A stretch of DNA of 64,000 nucleotides. Origin: Branchiostoma belcheri (lineage: Eukaryota > Chordata > Leptocardii > Amphioxiformes > Branchiostomatidae). Position 1 is the first letter of the stretch, and each line of letters begins with the position of its first letter. The stretch covers positions 732,618 through 796,617 of the forward strand of contig NW_017802669.1 of NCBI RefSeq assembly GCF_001625305.1, in the 5' to 3' direction. Both the position numbers and the translations under genes were made by a program. Below the pieces are notes generated by a model, which saw only the letters and a list, made by a program, of their open reading frames with translations, did not search any database and was not told the origin of the DNA. Of this stretch, positions 34,730 to 48,237 are shown piece after piece.

Positions 34730-37060
34730 TGTTGCTGATCTGCTTAAGTAACTCCAATGTAAACATCAGGGACGAGGTTCTGACTTCAAAGTGTTTGATC
34801 ATGTGTTGATTGATGGTCTTCTGATTTCAAAGTTGACCTGTAGTGACAGTTAGTAACGTAAATATTGGCCCACAAACACCACAGGCATCAGACAGGATTC
34901 AGTATTGTGTGAATTTAATGGTCTAGTGGTAGTTCGTGCGTTTCCTTAACCATCAGTTACATTTGATTCTGTGGAATCGGTACGTTTTACTAAAGACGTC
35001 AGTATTATAAACAATTTTGTGTGTCGTGTTAGCCCGGGGGAATGCCTGCCCTGTAACTGTGCCAAGGGTCATGGCAGTTGTTACTTGGCTGGCGATGGTA
35101 CACTAAAGGGGCGGTTATGGATGTGACATGGACTCCTGTTTGTTTTGTTTTTTTTTCTTAATACCAAAGTGGTGTACATTGTTCCTTTTTCTGTTACCCA
35201 TAGAAAAAAAAAAGTCTCAGACATAACCTGGCGTTTTTTTTACCGTCGACACATATTGGGCTTGATGCAAGTCTATCACAAAATCACATTATATCAAAGT
35301 CTTGGCTGTTACAAGAACTCCAAGATGACTAGTTGACACATCACGTGTTTTATCAATCTGGATCCAGAGTAAACAATCAAACAAGCATTTTATGTTAAGG
35401 TCACTTGGACTGTGGGCAACAAAGTTCGCATACAAATGATTTTATACCTGATCAATCTGAAATATCCTTATAATTTTAGAAGACGTTTTAAGCCGATATC
35501 AAAGGGAGGCAGAGAATGTTCTACAGATTTAGCTTGTTTGTGGATCTGTTGATGACCACAGAGGACGATGAAGTTTACTTTGCAGAGATGTAAGAATGGG
35601 AGGGGGGTGTTCTTCTGACACCATATAGAAACAGATCTGACCTTTAAAGACAATTTTGTCTGTAATTATCGGTGGACAATAGGCGGTACACGTCATAAGG
35701 TAGGGCAACTAACAACACCACTATTGTTTCTGGTCTGACTTTGGATTCAACTAAGAAAAACTAGCCAAGCAGTAATACAGTCAGTTTTCTAAATCCAACA
35801 TTTACTCTAATTCATAGTCAAAAACGCTCACTTTGGTTCAATATGCTTCAAGTTAAGGTAGTACAGTGTTAAATTTAGATAAATTGTGTAATTGACTATA
35901 CCGCGCGTCGTGTTAGCCTACGGGTGGGCACCTGGCTAACTGATCATACGATACGACAATTATTAATAATTATGCGCATAGCAATGTAAACATGGCGGGT
36001 TGTTGTTTTTGTTGCCCTATGTTTCTATTTGGCAGAGTATGACTTTTGATTCTTTACCTGATGAATTTAACGGCAATTGATACAACTGATCCTGAGGTAG
36101 TACGGATTTGTCGCCAACAAGACCGTCTAGTGTTTGACAAATACACAATTTTTCCTCTCAGTTCCCACCAGGACAACCCCCCATCGATGACACTGATACG
36201 TTAACAGACAAACTACCCAAATATTTGCTTTAATGTGAAAAGTTAGATCAAGAAGTAACATTCAACTTTCGAAACTGTCAGGGAACATACAACACAGCCA
36301 CTCATTGTACTTCCTTCTATCGATGATGCTAGCTACGTCAGACAGAATGAACTGTTTGTAGAAGATTTGTACAATGCTTGGCGTTGGTTTTAAATTGACC
36401 AGTGCAGCGCGCCTTTTCAAGTGTAAAGATTATCAAAGTTGTTTTTCGTCTCCCTACCATTCGCTGTTGGTGACGACAGTTCTATATTTGTCTCAGAATC
36501 TACCTGTAAGTCCAAAGAGGGGTTATAACTTTTATTGAGGAATATTTTCTCATAAGGAATCCATTACGAAACTTTTACCTGAAGCAAATAATGACGACAA
36601 CCACAAGTTAAGGTCGTACGTCTAGTATGGGCGATTATGCCAGACGTTGTTACTGAACGATCGCAAGCAATGATAGTTATTCACCCCTAATTTTTGTGAG
36701 TAGTTGATCAGCCATGGACAGCTCTTTGCTATTGGTCGACGGTGACGCTAGTTCTATTTTCGACTCAGACTCTTAAATACTAGTTTAAGTGAGGGGTTTT
36801 GGACTTAATCAAGAATATTCCTTTCGAAAAAGTTTACATAGAAAACACTGGAAGTAAAGTTGACTAGAAAGATACACGTCGTAAGAAAACGTCATGTGTT
36901 TTGGGCAACAGAATTAGACTTTGCAGTAGAACAATTGAGACAATTAATTTTCTGTCACCCTCATTATGATAATGAGATGATCCACCTCGCAAAATTGATT
37001 GACACTTTTTGAGGAAACGAAGTCTTCAGAACGAAGCCAGAGCGCGGCAGAAAGAGCGCG
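34730..37060. other. Intergenic region upstream of the propeller gene, no feature recognised
   Basis: AT-rich with only short chance ORFs. The first-exon neighbourhood (37040-37170) is sharply GC-richer. Confidence 0.4.
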
Positions 37061-37065
37061 GCAGA

Positions 37066-38204
37066 ATGGCGGGCGGACTGCTGCGTGTTCTCGTGCTTCT
37101 GTGTGCGGCGGCGGCGGTCGCCCGGGCACAGGTGTGGTACAGCCACGGGAAACCGTCAGGGACGTGGATCAGGTAAGCTAGTCTTGTTATGAAAATCTTC
37201 ATACCTGTTGAAACTTTATTGAAACTTTGTGGGGTCGTGTGGCGACTTGGAATCAAGAGGTCCCGGGTTCGAGTCCTGACATGCCACCGATCTTGTGCCC
37301 TTGGGAAAGGCACTTTACACGACTTTCCCTGCTAGACTCAGGTGAAAATAAGTATTGTATTGTCCCCTGTGTTGGTGGCGGCATTAATATGAAGTTGTGG
37401 GGTCGTGTGGCGTAGCGGCAGAGTGCGCGACTCGGAACTAAGAGTCCCGGGTTCGAGTCCTGACATGCCACCGATCTTGTGCCCTTGGGAAAGGCACTTT
37501 ACACGGCTTTCCTCACTTAGCTCAGGTGTAAATGAGTATTGTCCTGTCATGTATTTGTCCCCTGTGTTGGTGGCGGCATTAATATAAGTTGAAGAAACTT
37601 GAGTGTGTCGTCACCACGTCTGGTGATTACATGTTGGAGTAAAAAAAAAATTAAGTTGAAAAAAACTTGAGTGTGCCGTCACCACGCGTTGTGATTAGAT
37701 GTTGGAATAAAAGAAAATTTATTACTTTACATTTTACAGTTACTGAGTTACAGGGGTGGGTTAAAAAGTATTCACAGTACGCAGTTAGCATGGAAGTTCA
37801 TCTGAGTTTGTAGGCAGTTGTTAAGCTCTAATCTCCAAGGACATCTTCCCGGTGGCAAAATCGTAATTATACATGTAACTGCCTGCCAAGTCATGCCTGC
37901 ACGGTGTAGATCTGCTAGGAGATTATTTGAGCCTACAGAAATTTCCTAACCAACACTAGAGATAATAACCTTAATCTTAGAGGACATTCCGGCCTGAATA
38001 TGTCAGGGTTATTTTTTAATGACAGTCCTCCTCCTTCCTCGCAGTACAGCGATGGCCCCATTGACACACTTTGAAGGGAAGAAGTGGTTCGGCGTGGGGG
38101 CAAATGGATATCTGTATGAGAGGTAAGCTAATTTTTTCATTATTACAAAGCAATGTCAGAGCATGTAAATTACAAATAACCATCACACACACGTATGTGT
38201 ATAT

Positions 38205-38248
<44 letters not shown>

Positions 38249-41200
38249 GTGTGTGCGCGCGCGTGTGGTGTGCCTATGTGTGTTATTGTGATGTTTCAGA
38301 TCCACAAAAACAGGTAGCTAACAGTTTATTATCGTGGTCACCAGGTATGAAAACCCCTCCGGTACCTGGCTGTGGGTGAACCACGGACGCCCTTCGTCTG
38401 GTCGGTATAACTCCGGTAAGGAACGGATTGTCTTACTCCTCTCGGATATTATTTATAGAACATTTTATCACATAAACCCCAGAACAGTTTACTAAAGGTC
38501 AATCCTAGTCGCAACGCATGGGTAAAAACTATTGTTTATAATCAGGCAGTTTCACCAGGAACGTCGGTGACAAGCATTGCTTTCAACTTTCAACTTTCAA
38601 CTTTTAGTTTATCTATCAGTGTTTAGGTTTAACTTTATTATTCATCATTATATTTCAGAGCCGTGTGTATTAGAGGACTTTGATAAAGTCCACCTGACGA
38701 CAAGCCTTGGCTATCTGTATGGGCGTAGCTATGCATCTTGGGGAGCTTGGACCAGCGTAAATCTCGGAAGAATTTTCTCTAGTAAGTATACCTTTTATTC
38801 AATACATTTGTAACATGTTTACATGAGGTAGTTTACCCCACGGATTTTCTGTGCTGTTTCTATTCTAAGTTATTATAGATATTTTGAATTCTACATTATG
38901 ATATTCAGGGTAGAGCTGTGTACCGATACTCAGTACCGATACTGTACCGGAAAAATTGGTTAGGTACAGGTCCAAAATACCTAATCCCTCCGTACCGGTA
39001 CTGTACCTAAACAATTTCACACCAATTTTATGCCTATTTGTGACCTTAAATGTGGAAATAGCTGGTCGCCAATGGGTTCCAATGTAAGGACAGTGTGTTC
39101 ATGAAAACAATAATGCCTTACTTTTGCCTATATTTTATCTGAGCATTCTCCATAAACCAAAATTAAACCTTAACTATCAAGTGTATACATGTTTTTGTTG
39201 CTATTGAAAGAGTTCAGAAGAGCATGTAAATTGGTCGAATTTTTTAGGTACAGGTTCAGGTCCGGACCTGTACCTAAACCTGTGTACCTGTACCTGTACC
39301 TGTACCTAAAATTTGTTTAGGTACACAGCTCTAATTCAGGGTATACAAAAAATCATCGGGGGCATTAGAAATACAAAAATCAATGAATACAAATATAAAC
39401 ATGATACAACAAATAATGAACAATCTATCATGGCCATCGCCAAAATGAGACCATCTTGGTATCTTCAGGTGTCCGTGCATCAGCCTGTTCTAATGTGCAC
39501 AAGCTTACGCCGGCACTAAAGGCGAGGACCTTCGTGGTGGGATCGAACAGACATCTGTATGAGCGGTTCTGGGAATGGGGTACACCGGGTTCGTGGACCT
39601 GGCGATGGCACGGGAGGCCTCCTTCAACTCATGTAAGTCATTGTAGGTCCACACGCTTACAGCAGCTTGCCGCCTGTACTTTGTTGTTTTACAGCAGCGA
39701 ACATTTTTTTCTTTGCAGCGTAGTGTGACATATCGTAAACAATCAATCCCAGCTTTACCCATCTTTACTTATTTTGACATTAGATTGGGATTGGGCCTTC
39801 CCCGGCCACATCCGCGAAACAGTATCAAAAGCTTCTTTTCGTGCCTTTATATAAGACCTATATTCGTGACTCTTTAACCAGCAGTCAAGCATAAGAACAT
39901 GTCATATAATTTGGAATTTTGTAGATGTAGGTTATTCTATTGAAACTTAACTGATACAAATATCAAATTTAACTATCCACAATTGCTGTGGGAGGATATA
40001 CAATAGGCATTTGCGTTTAACGTTTGCATTCACATTTCTTTTCAGCTACACCTTTCAATGTATGGAATAATTTCCTTTCCAGGTGGCCAGTATAAAAACC
40101 ACAAGCTACATAATAACGCCATCTGGTTACAGCTTTGTGTTCGTGGTGGGCACGAATGGAAACGTTTACAGGCGGTTGACACATCAGAACGGAGGCGGCT
40201 CCTGGTACAACGTGGGCAGGCCTGCGGGAAAAATCGTTCGGAGAATTCACGCAACTCATAATGGATACCTGTGGGCCGTCACTACTGACGGGTCTGTTTG
40301 CAGGTGGATATTTAGCAGTTATGTGCTGTCACATTCAAACCTTCCAGTCAGGAAAGCTGTGTTTGGTCAATTCTCTAATCAGCGTCATAATAAGTTTATT
40401 GTTGGTCACGAAATGCCAATATGGCCGCATTACATGGAGCATCTTAGCCTGGGTGCCGTCCCCAGTAGTATTCGCCCACTCTATAATGTTGTAAGCTAGC
40501 GGGTGAATACTACTGGAGATGGCACCCAGGCTAGGAGTATCTGGCACTATAGCCTAGGTGCCATCCTCCGTAGTTACAGCCGCCTCCCTATTGTGGTTGC
40601 CGGCGTGAATAGGGTTAGGGTTAGTGTAAGTCCAGTCGTAGAGCCTAAAAAATGGCTATAAGGAGTATTGTCTTCTGTACTTGACAGGTGGCAGGGTGGG
40701 TGGCCATGTTTTTCCCTGACCAACAGAAAAATCCTGGACTGCTCGGACCCGTTTTTCGTCAGCAGCGGGAGATCCATGTTCTGCATCACCCAAACCGGCA
40801 TCATCCAGGGATCGTCTGGATACGGGGTAAGAACGTTCTACTGGCTTTATAAACTTTCTGTCTAACGAACCTATTTAAGGTATGTCAGACGATCTAAGAC
40901 CATCTGATATTGTTACTATTATATAACTGGCACAAATTGCAAAATAGCCGTAGGTAGCGGCAGGCTTGTTACTACCGATGATTCGATTTCAAAGCAACTT
41001 TCTGCCTTCTTCAATGGCAACGCATTTGATACCAATGTGGCTACTTAAAACAGGCTCCTGGGTCTGGCGTCCTAATCCTAATACTCTTGTGCCCTTGGAA
41101 AATGCACTTTAACACTTCTTTCCTCACCTGACTGGGAAAAATGAGTATCAAGCTTCCGTTGATTAGGGGCAGCCTTTCTGGCCGAAGGTCAAATGTTTGG

Positions 41201-41469
41201 GGACAGACACTCAGAGACTCACGTCACCAGATAGCCAGAGTGTATTTCATTGCTGTTTTTTTTTCCAGCTGTACCAGCTTACTGTGAGTGGTTCTCCCCC
41301 CACTGCGACTTGGGTCAACCACGGAGTCCCCACAATGCCGTTCTACTACTCGTTCGTGGACAGGCCGAATGTCGTCTTCACAGGTGGCAGCGGCTTTTAT
41401 AACTTTGGTGAAACCCCAAAGAGAGTTTTCGTGTCTTCTACCATTGGCGTGTTCGAACTGCGCTTATAG
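37066..41469 (+). CDS. Secreted beta-propeller-like protein, 8 exons, 367 aa
   Basis: Exons: 37066-37172, 38045-38122, 38345-38415, 38659-38781, 39469-39632, 40083-40303, 40688-40826, 41269-41469. Phases are consistent and all introns GT-AG. Residues 1-21 are a signal peptide (MAGGLLRVLVLLCAAAAVAR, then A), and no membrane segment follows, so it should be secreted. The rest is five to six similar blades, each with a V-G-x-N-G-x-L-Y-E-R-type strand and then a Trp-rich strand ending H-G-R-P (VGANGYLYERY/NHGRPSSG; VGSNRHLYERF/WHGRPPS; VGTNGNVYRRL/VGRPAG; final NHGVPTMP). This layout resembles lectin-type propellers of the tectonin or PLL/fucose-lectin kind, where each blade can bind sugar; that is inference, and no family is named firmly. 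Exon boundaries only loosely follow blades. Poly(A) signal AATAAA at 41688. Confidence 0.85.
37220..37590 (+). mobile_element. Two tandem tRNA-derived SINEs in the propeller gene intron 1
   Basis: Units at about 37226-37392 and 37393-37590 share GTCGTGTGGCG, the B box GGTTCGAGTCC, GATCTTGTGCCCTTGGGAAA, GGCACTTTACACG and a common end TGTTGGTGGCGGCATTAATA. The second unit keeps a fuller A-box region (GTGGCGTAGCGGCAGAG). The same family occurs at 56085 and as a fragment near 41085. Confidence 0.85.
38207..38269. repeat. GT microsatellite
   Basis: (GT)n with GC interruptions in intron 2 of the propeller gene. Confidence 0.9.
38911..39333. mobile_element. 423-bp hAT-like MITE with perfect 8-bp target duplication
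   Basis: Perfect 14-bp inverted ends, TAGAGCTGTGTACC and GGTACACAGCTCTA, are flanked by ATTCAGGG at 38903-38910 and 39334-39341. Subterminal GGTACAGGT/ACCTGTACC repeats are dense. An 8-bp duplication and TAGAG ends are hAT hallmarks. No transposase. Confidence 0.9.
40445..40533. mobile_element. TAGCCTGGGT hairpin MITE in the propeller gene
   Basis: TAGCCTGGGTGCCGTCCCCA pairs with TGGNGATGGCACCCAGGCTA. Flanks GGAGCATCT and GGAGTATCT are a 9-bp duplication with one change. A half copy follows at 40551-40572. Confidence 0.75.
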
Positions 41470-42899
41470 AGGGTACCCTTTCTGATACCTACCCCTTGAC
41501 ACATAACTCTGACCTGGAACGACATACGATTTTAATTTTGGATAACGATTCTTTTTTCGACTGCAAGGATTTAGTATATTGTATTTTTACTGTTGCCCAC
41601 TTAGTTTCGTGTATGGTTAGTGTTATTATTACCCCTTTCCCATGGAAACCACATTTCATAAGGCCCAAACGTCTTTGACACAAAAGGAATAAAGCATAGA
41701 GAAAAATTCGAATTGTGTCGCATTAGAAGGAGGGGATCCGTTTTTTCCTTAAAGTCAACAATGTTAAACTAATCATGGGGTCAATTATTTCACCCTGTGC
41801 TGAGACTTTTTCAATTCAAACATAACCAAAAACTTGGGATTACTAAAGGCTGGACCATTATGCAAACAGAAGCAAATTTGATCAGACATTTACAGTAAGA
41901 AGACGAGAAAAAATTCACAATTGAGAAATTGCAAAAGCGACCAAACCAGTTGTCAAATTGCATACACACCGCTGTATGTTATAGCTAAAGACGTTCTATA
42001 GAGCGTTATTTGTTTAAGTCGCGTGATTTTCACTATAACATATTATGTATGTACTGCATGCTGAGGTGGTGAGAGGTGACTAGTTAATGAGCTTTGCTGT
42101 GCATTCTACAGAGATGTAGAGATGTGACCTTCTGGGATGAAGAAACTTTACTATTACTCTTATATTTTATAAAGAAACTTTACCATTACTCTTAGTAAAC
42201 AGTTTGTTAAATAAACTATAATTTATCGATGTTATACTGACAATGTAGTTAGCTTACTTCAGCTCAATTGTCTTAAAATAGCAAAGGTGTCACCTAGTTG
42301 AAAAAATCTGAATGTAGTTTTACCTGTTTTACGAGTGATATAATCAATGAACCGTTCCTGTACCTAGTTAAGTACTAAGTTAAGTTTTCTTTAGTCTGCT
42401 ATGTTACTGTTTCATGCTCGCTAAAGATGGTATAGTTTGGAGTATTATCTAAAAAAATATGATTATCATTATATTACTGGTGTAGCAATGTAGAATCAAT
42501 CATACTGACACCTAGTAGAACTTGCTATAGGTTGATCCATTAGATTGTAGATTGATACGTGAGTCAGTCTATAGTGTGATTTTTAAACGTAGCCCATGGT
42601 ACGTAGTTTTTATCCCTGTAAACTTATGTTCCCACGTTTTTAAATTTCTGGCTTGGTTGTCAATGACTAATATGCTGCATCTTACTCGTATTTGCTGGGG
42701 CTTTTGTCCATGATTGCTTTTGAATAAAGGTATGTGGAAAAACACCCACTTTCTTCCCAATCTTTTTTTTTGTGTTGAGTTTACTACAAGGCGACACAAA
42801 TCAATAAAGCATCAGAAGCGGACAAGCTTTTGACTGAGATGGATAAATGACTAATACGTGAATTTTAGTTGCAGCGATTTTTATTTTGCAAGATTCACT

Positions 42900-43400
42900 A
42901 CTAGCACTAACATTATCAATGCCCCCCCCCCCTTACTCCCAGCTCCCAACTACTCTGGTGTAACGTCAGAGCTTTAAACACAATGTCAATAATTACAATG
43001 ACCCCCCCCCCCACTAGTTAGCAATGACCCTCTTACCTTACTACCCAGGTGTAACGTAACGTAACCTTTTACCACAATGTCAACAACCACAAAGCTCAGA
43101 GTTACGCTCATAAGGACATTAGGGACAACATTGTACTAGCACTATTTGGCAATGCCCCCCCCTCCATATTACTACCCAAGTGTAACATTACCTTTTACCA
43201 CAATGCCAACAATCATGACAAATGCTGACAGTTATGTACATTTAATTTAGAAAATTGGGCAATGTTGTGCTACCACTAGTTAGCAATGCTCCCAATCTCC
43301 ACCTTAAGTTAGCGGTGCCGACCCCCCTCTTCTGAGGTGTAACATGCTCATTGTTCGAATGCCAACTAGAAAAAAGGGCTGTTTTTATGCAAGTATAGCG
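42900..43400. repeat. C-rich degenerate tandem repeat downstream of the propeller gene
   Basis: Units of roughly 90-150 bp contain CTAGTTAGCAATGNCCCCCC, a GGTGTAACGT motif and TTTTACCACAATGTCAACAA. At least four are visible, each with a poly-C run. Confidence 0.65.
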
Positions 43401-43404
43401 TTAC

Positions 43405-44700
43405 ACTCCAACAGCGCAGTTCAAATGTGTGTGGGTCACTGCACACTAGTCTAGGTGTTTCCATACACGAGGTTACTCCCGGTCACACGTACACAGGTAA
43501 AACCGCCTGGAACCGGAACAGACCTGTTTTGTGTTGGTACCGCTGGGGGCTGCACAGGTAAGGCTAGTGCGGTAACACACTATCTACCTTCGCTGGTTTT
43601 CATCCACTGTTAACATTACTGTTGTGCTATATCTGGGGGTGAGTTGGCCACTGCATTGGGAAACCTAAGTTTTACTATATGCACGCACAACGAGAACCCA
43701 TACGTACATATAAATCTTCCTTATACTGGTTCCATTATACCCTATTTTGGGTAAAGCCAGACACTCAGACATAGATATTTAGTACGTAGAGTAATGGTGT
43801 GGTGTATGTACATGTCGTTGTCATATGTCACAAGAATTATGTTTGCTTTGATGCAATTAAGGGTTTACGTAAAAATTATAGCCTTGTCGCCTGGCTAGCT
43901 CCTCGGCCGATATGCCCTCAAAAAAATCTTACACCCCCCCCCTCCCTATGATCACGGTCCTACTCTGGGGGATGATTTAAAATTTCCTGGGGGGCATGTT
44001 GATCTTGGAGCCGGCCTGGCCTGTGTAGGCCCTGGAAACAGTCTGGCTTCCAGGCTAGCAAAATCAGTTCACCGACCTTCCATGTTTGGTTAATACAGTT
44101 CAACGTAACCGATTAGCCTAGTTAAATCCGTCTGTATACATAAACATGTGTGTATACTTATCATAGCGGCCCGACGACCTTCGGCCAGACGGCATTGTTT
44201 GTGTATCGATTAGGCTAGCTGTGTTTGAACAGCTGAATCTAATGGGTTTCTAATGGCACGTTCATTTTTGTCACGACCGGTGTAGAAGTTTGCTAATTTT
44301 TGCTTTTAAAAAGATATGTCAAAGTAAACCCTTCATTGTTTTTCATGCTGTGACGCAGGGAACTATTATTAATAGTGACTATAGTTTTACGATTATGTTA
44401 GGGGGAGGGGGGCAGACTAATATCATTCTTTTGTGCTTAATATCGACTCCAGAGCCCATTATCATCTGCGTTAGAAATTCAAATGTGCCCTTTACTCACA
44501 TCCTTTTTATACGAATGCACAGATGAATTTGGAATTTTGTTGGAACAACTTTACACCCCTTCTCGGTCTGCTCGAATGGAATAACATTGGAAAAGTGCAA
44601 AGACCGCTAAAAAGGGCTGAAAAATGAAAAGATTTCTCACAAGTTTCCCATTTTTTGATTCACAGGGCTGGTGTGCTGGCAAGGGTCAAGGTCAACACGA
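43405..44700. other. Intergenic region between the propeller gene and bestrophin C
   Basis: No coding sequence recognised. Short ORFs (for example 44290-44526) lack domains and splice context. Confidence 0.4.
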
Positions 44701-44704
44701 TCTA

Positions 44705-44845
44705 AAAACCACAGTCTGTATATAAACAAAAGTCTGTATATAAAACTGGCCAATTTTGGCGACGCCTTAGGGGCGGGGCGTCCATACAATTAACATATAA
44801 CGTTACCACTAGTAGAAGAACACTGGAGACTGTTGCGCCGTTGCC
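44705..44845 (+). promoter_or_regulatory. Putative bestrophin C promoter with duplicated TATA box
   Basis: AGTCTGTATATAAACAAA at about 44709 is followed at once by AGTCTGTATATAAAACTGG, a tandem duplication of an 18-bp segment carrying TATATAAA. A GC box (GGGGCGGGGC) is at about 44770, and the ATG is about 105 bases from the second TATA. Copies A and B show no such pair. Confidence 0.6.
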
Positions 44846-46341
44846 ATGACGACATCCTATAGCCTGAAAGTCGCCGACGCGCGGTTCGGCGGGTTCGTCC
44901 GTCTTCTCTTCCGGTGGCAGGCCAGCTTCTACAAGCTCCTCTACAAGGTAAACTCATCTCCCACTGCCTAAAAAAAAAAAACAAAAAAAAACAAAAAACA
45001 AAAAAAACAAATTGAACCCAACAAAATTATACCACGTATGTTGTAGAATGTGGTATAACTTTGCACATAGTAGTCTCTCATATCATTGTATCTTGTTTTT
45101 TGGACTTTTATCAAAGGTCCTGAACACTTAGCTGTACTATTAGCCCATCTTGTGTTTTGCAGCCTTTTCAATTCAGCCAATTGTATTAATAATAAATAAC
45201 GTAATTTTGTATGTACTTGTATGGTACAAATAACCCATGTCTGCTATTTCCTGTTGTAGATTGAATGGTGTTTGTACATATTTGTATATATTGTGTTTCT
45301 GTGTACTTGTCCTGTTTTGTTCTTTTAACCAATTGTAAAAATCGAATACACAATTCAGGGGTGCATCAGCATTTCCTGCTTTTGTGCGAGTTTGTTTGAT
45401 TGAATAAATTGAATTGAATTGAATTGAATTGGATTGAATTGAATAAACCAGTCTCTCTAAACCTCCACAAGGAGCTCCTGGTCTACCTGGCGCTGTACTT
45501 CGCCCTGAGCGCCACCTACCGGCTGGTGCTGAACGGCAGGCAGAGGGAGTATTTTGAGGACATCAGCCTGTTCTGTAACAAGCACACGGACCTGATCCCG
45601 GTGGCTTTCCTGCTGGGGTTTTACGTGTCGGTGGTGTTCACGCGCTGGTGGCAGCAGTACACCTGCATTCCCTGGCCCGACCGCATAGCGGCGCTCATAG
45701 GCTGCAGTGTGCACGGGGACGACCACAGGTAGGCTGAGGGTCCGCATGGGGGATTAGTGTATTACCGATTACGAAAAATTCTCTGCAGGCATCTCATTAT
45801 GCAGCCTAGAATGGAGATGTTTAAGCACCGAAATATTTTGACGTTTTAGAAATAAAACCCTCCTGATTAATAAGGAAACCACTAGTCTTCATTAACTACT
45901 GACGCATCTATCATGAAAGTTCATCTGTGTTGGTAGTTACATGTTTAAACTTAAAACTTTTTGTCCAACACAAAAAATTCTCTCATCTAGAGCTTTCGAC
46001 CAGTCACTCTGGTCTTCCTCAGTAGACTGACCCAGTGAGGCTTGTCACGTGACTTCTTTGAAGTGTATCAACACTGGGTCAAATGTACTCACGTATCTGT
46101 TTCTGCATTGTATCAGGATAGTCGATATAAACGCCCTTTAGTGCAACACACTATTTTGACCTTCACATGACCTTCACATGACCTTCCCCAGGGGCCGTTT
46201 GATCCGCCGCACGCTGGTCCGTTACGTCAACCTGGCCACGCTACTGATCATGCGCAGTATCAGCACAGCCGTCTACAAGCGCTTTCCCACCATGCACCAC
46301 GTGGTGGAGGCAGGTGGGTCATTCATCCTAAATCAATCAAT

Positions 46342-46372
<31 letters not shown>

Positions 46373-46379
46373 CCAATCG

Positions 46380-46420
<41 letters not shown>

Positions 46421-46427
46421 CCAATCG

Positions 46428-46496
<69 letters not shown>

Positions 46497-48200
46497 ATCA
46501 AATCAAATCAAATCAAATCAAATCAGTCAAATCAATCAAATCAATCAAATCAATCAAATCAATCAAATCAATCAAATCAATCAAATAAATCAAATCAATC
46601 AAATAAATCAAATCAATCAATTGATTGATCGATTAATGAATCAGAAAGCTTCCACTTGACGGCACGGCCGCCATGCTGGTTGGGTTAAAAGTGTCGGATT
46701 TCTGCTTGTGCCGTAATTTTAGATTGAAAATCCATACTTTTAATGGTTTTACCATTCAACATGGCGGACAATGACTACGTCATAATCACGTGAGTGCTAA
46801 ACACCCTGCCCTCTATCGTGACCTCTAGGGTTGATGAGGCCAGATGAGCTAAGTGTATTGATAAACATATAAGTATTCCCTTACATATACCATATACCGA
46901 ATTCTCTATTGTGATCAGCTAGATTTAACCACCCAAAATGGCGGAACATAGTCACGTGAGTGCAAAACACACTGCTCTCTCCAGGTTTCATGACCCCGCC
47001 TGAGCTGAAGGACTACGACCAGCTGGACTCTCCGCACAACAAGTTCTGGCTGCCGCTGAACTGGTTCTGTAACCTGGTCACCAAGTGCCGCAGGGAGGGG
47101 CGCGTCCAGGACCCCTACACCTTCAGGACTCTCATCGAGGTACGGAAAAGTCTTAGAGACGTTGTGTGAAGTTGTCGCTTCCTGATTGAAATTGGTTGTT
47201 TGTTACTTAGCGAGGAGCGAGGAGGGCCGGGGAAAAAAACGAAGCATGTCCCCAATTTGCTGTTTCGTGGCCTCAGCGTTGAAATGGTCTTAATCAAATT
47301 ACTGCAGTTCACCGTACGCGAAACTCACAACTTCAAGAAAGAGGGTCTTCTTGGCGTTTCATTTAATGTCAGAAAAAAGTGTGTGGCAATAGTAAATTTT
47401 ATTTCAGAAAAAAAAAAACTACGACAATTTTCTTTCGAAGAAAATATGACCTTGCTCACGATCAATGATACGGCACGTGACTTGAGTACTCAGGCACCCA
47501 TTGGTCCTTAAAGTCACGTGACCGAAGTGATGGGTCATGCATACTGACGAGGGCAATTCGGTAAGTCACAATATTTCTTGTACCAAAATATACCCACAAA
47601 ATGAACGTTATCCAATCATAGGATTGTTCCTATTAAGTCCTGAAGAAACCAAAAAGAAGCATTTTTCAACTGTTCTGTTTAATTACTCTCAGGACAGTGC
47701 CCCTCCTCGCTTCTCCGCCGTGTGTTCGTGAGTTAAAATGTTGACCACTTATCTTCCTACCATCAGAGGGGGCCTGCGGGCTCTCAGCCTCTCGCACGGC
47801 CGTTACTATGGTTACCGCAGGGCCGTTCCCATGGTTACCGTACAGAAAAGCGCTTCCTTCCCTCCTCTGCCGAGGGAAGGGCGGGTATTCGTAAGTCAAC
47901 CTCTTACTTCCTTTCTTCCACACCTAAGATTGTGCAATATTCAATATTGTTCAACTTTTGGAGACTTAAAGGAAATTTCAGCTTTGTGAGGTCTTCATCA
48001 AGGTTATTATAATTTGCTTGACGTGGTAGTCTTACTGATTGGACGGGTTTTGTCTTGTTTTTTTTCTTGTTTGTCTTTTCAGGAGTCTAACAGCATCAGA
48101 GGGTCCTTGGCGATGCTGTACAGCTATGACTGGATCAGCGTGCCACTAGTCTACACACAGGTACGTGCTAATAGAAACACATGCACACACGCACACACAA

Positions 48201-48237
<37 letters not shown>

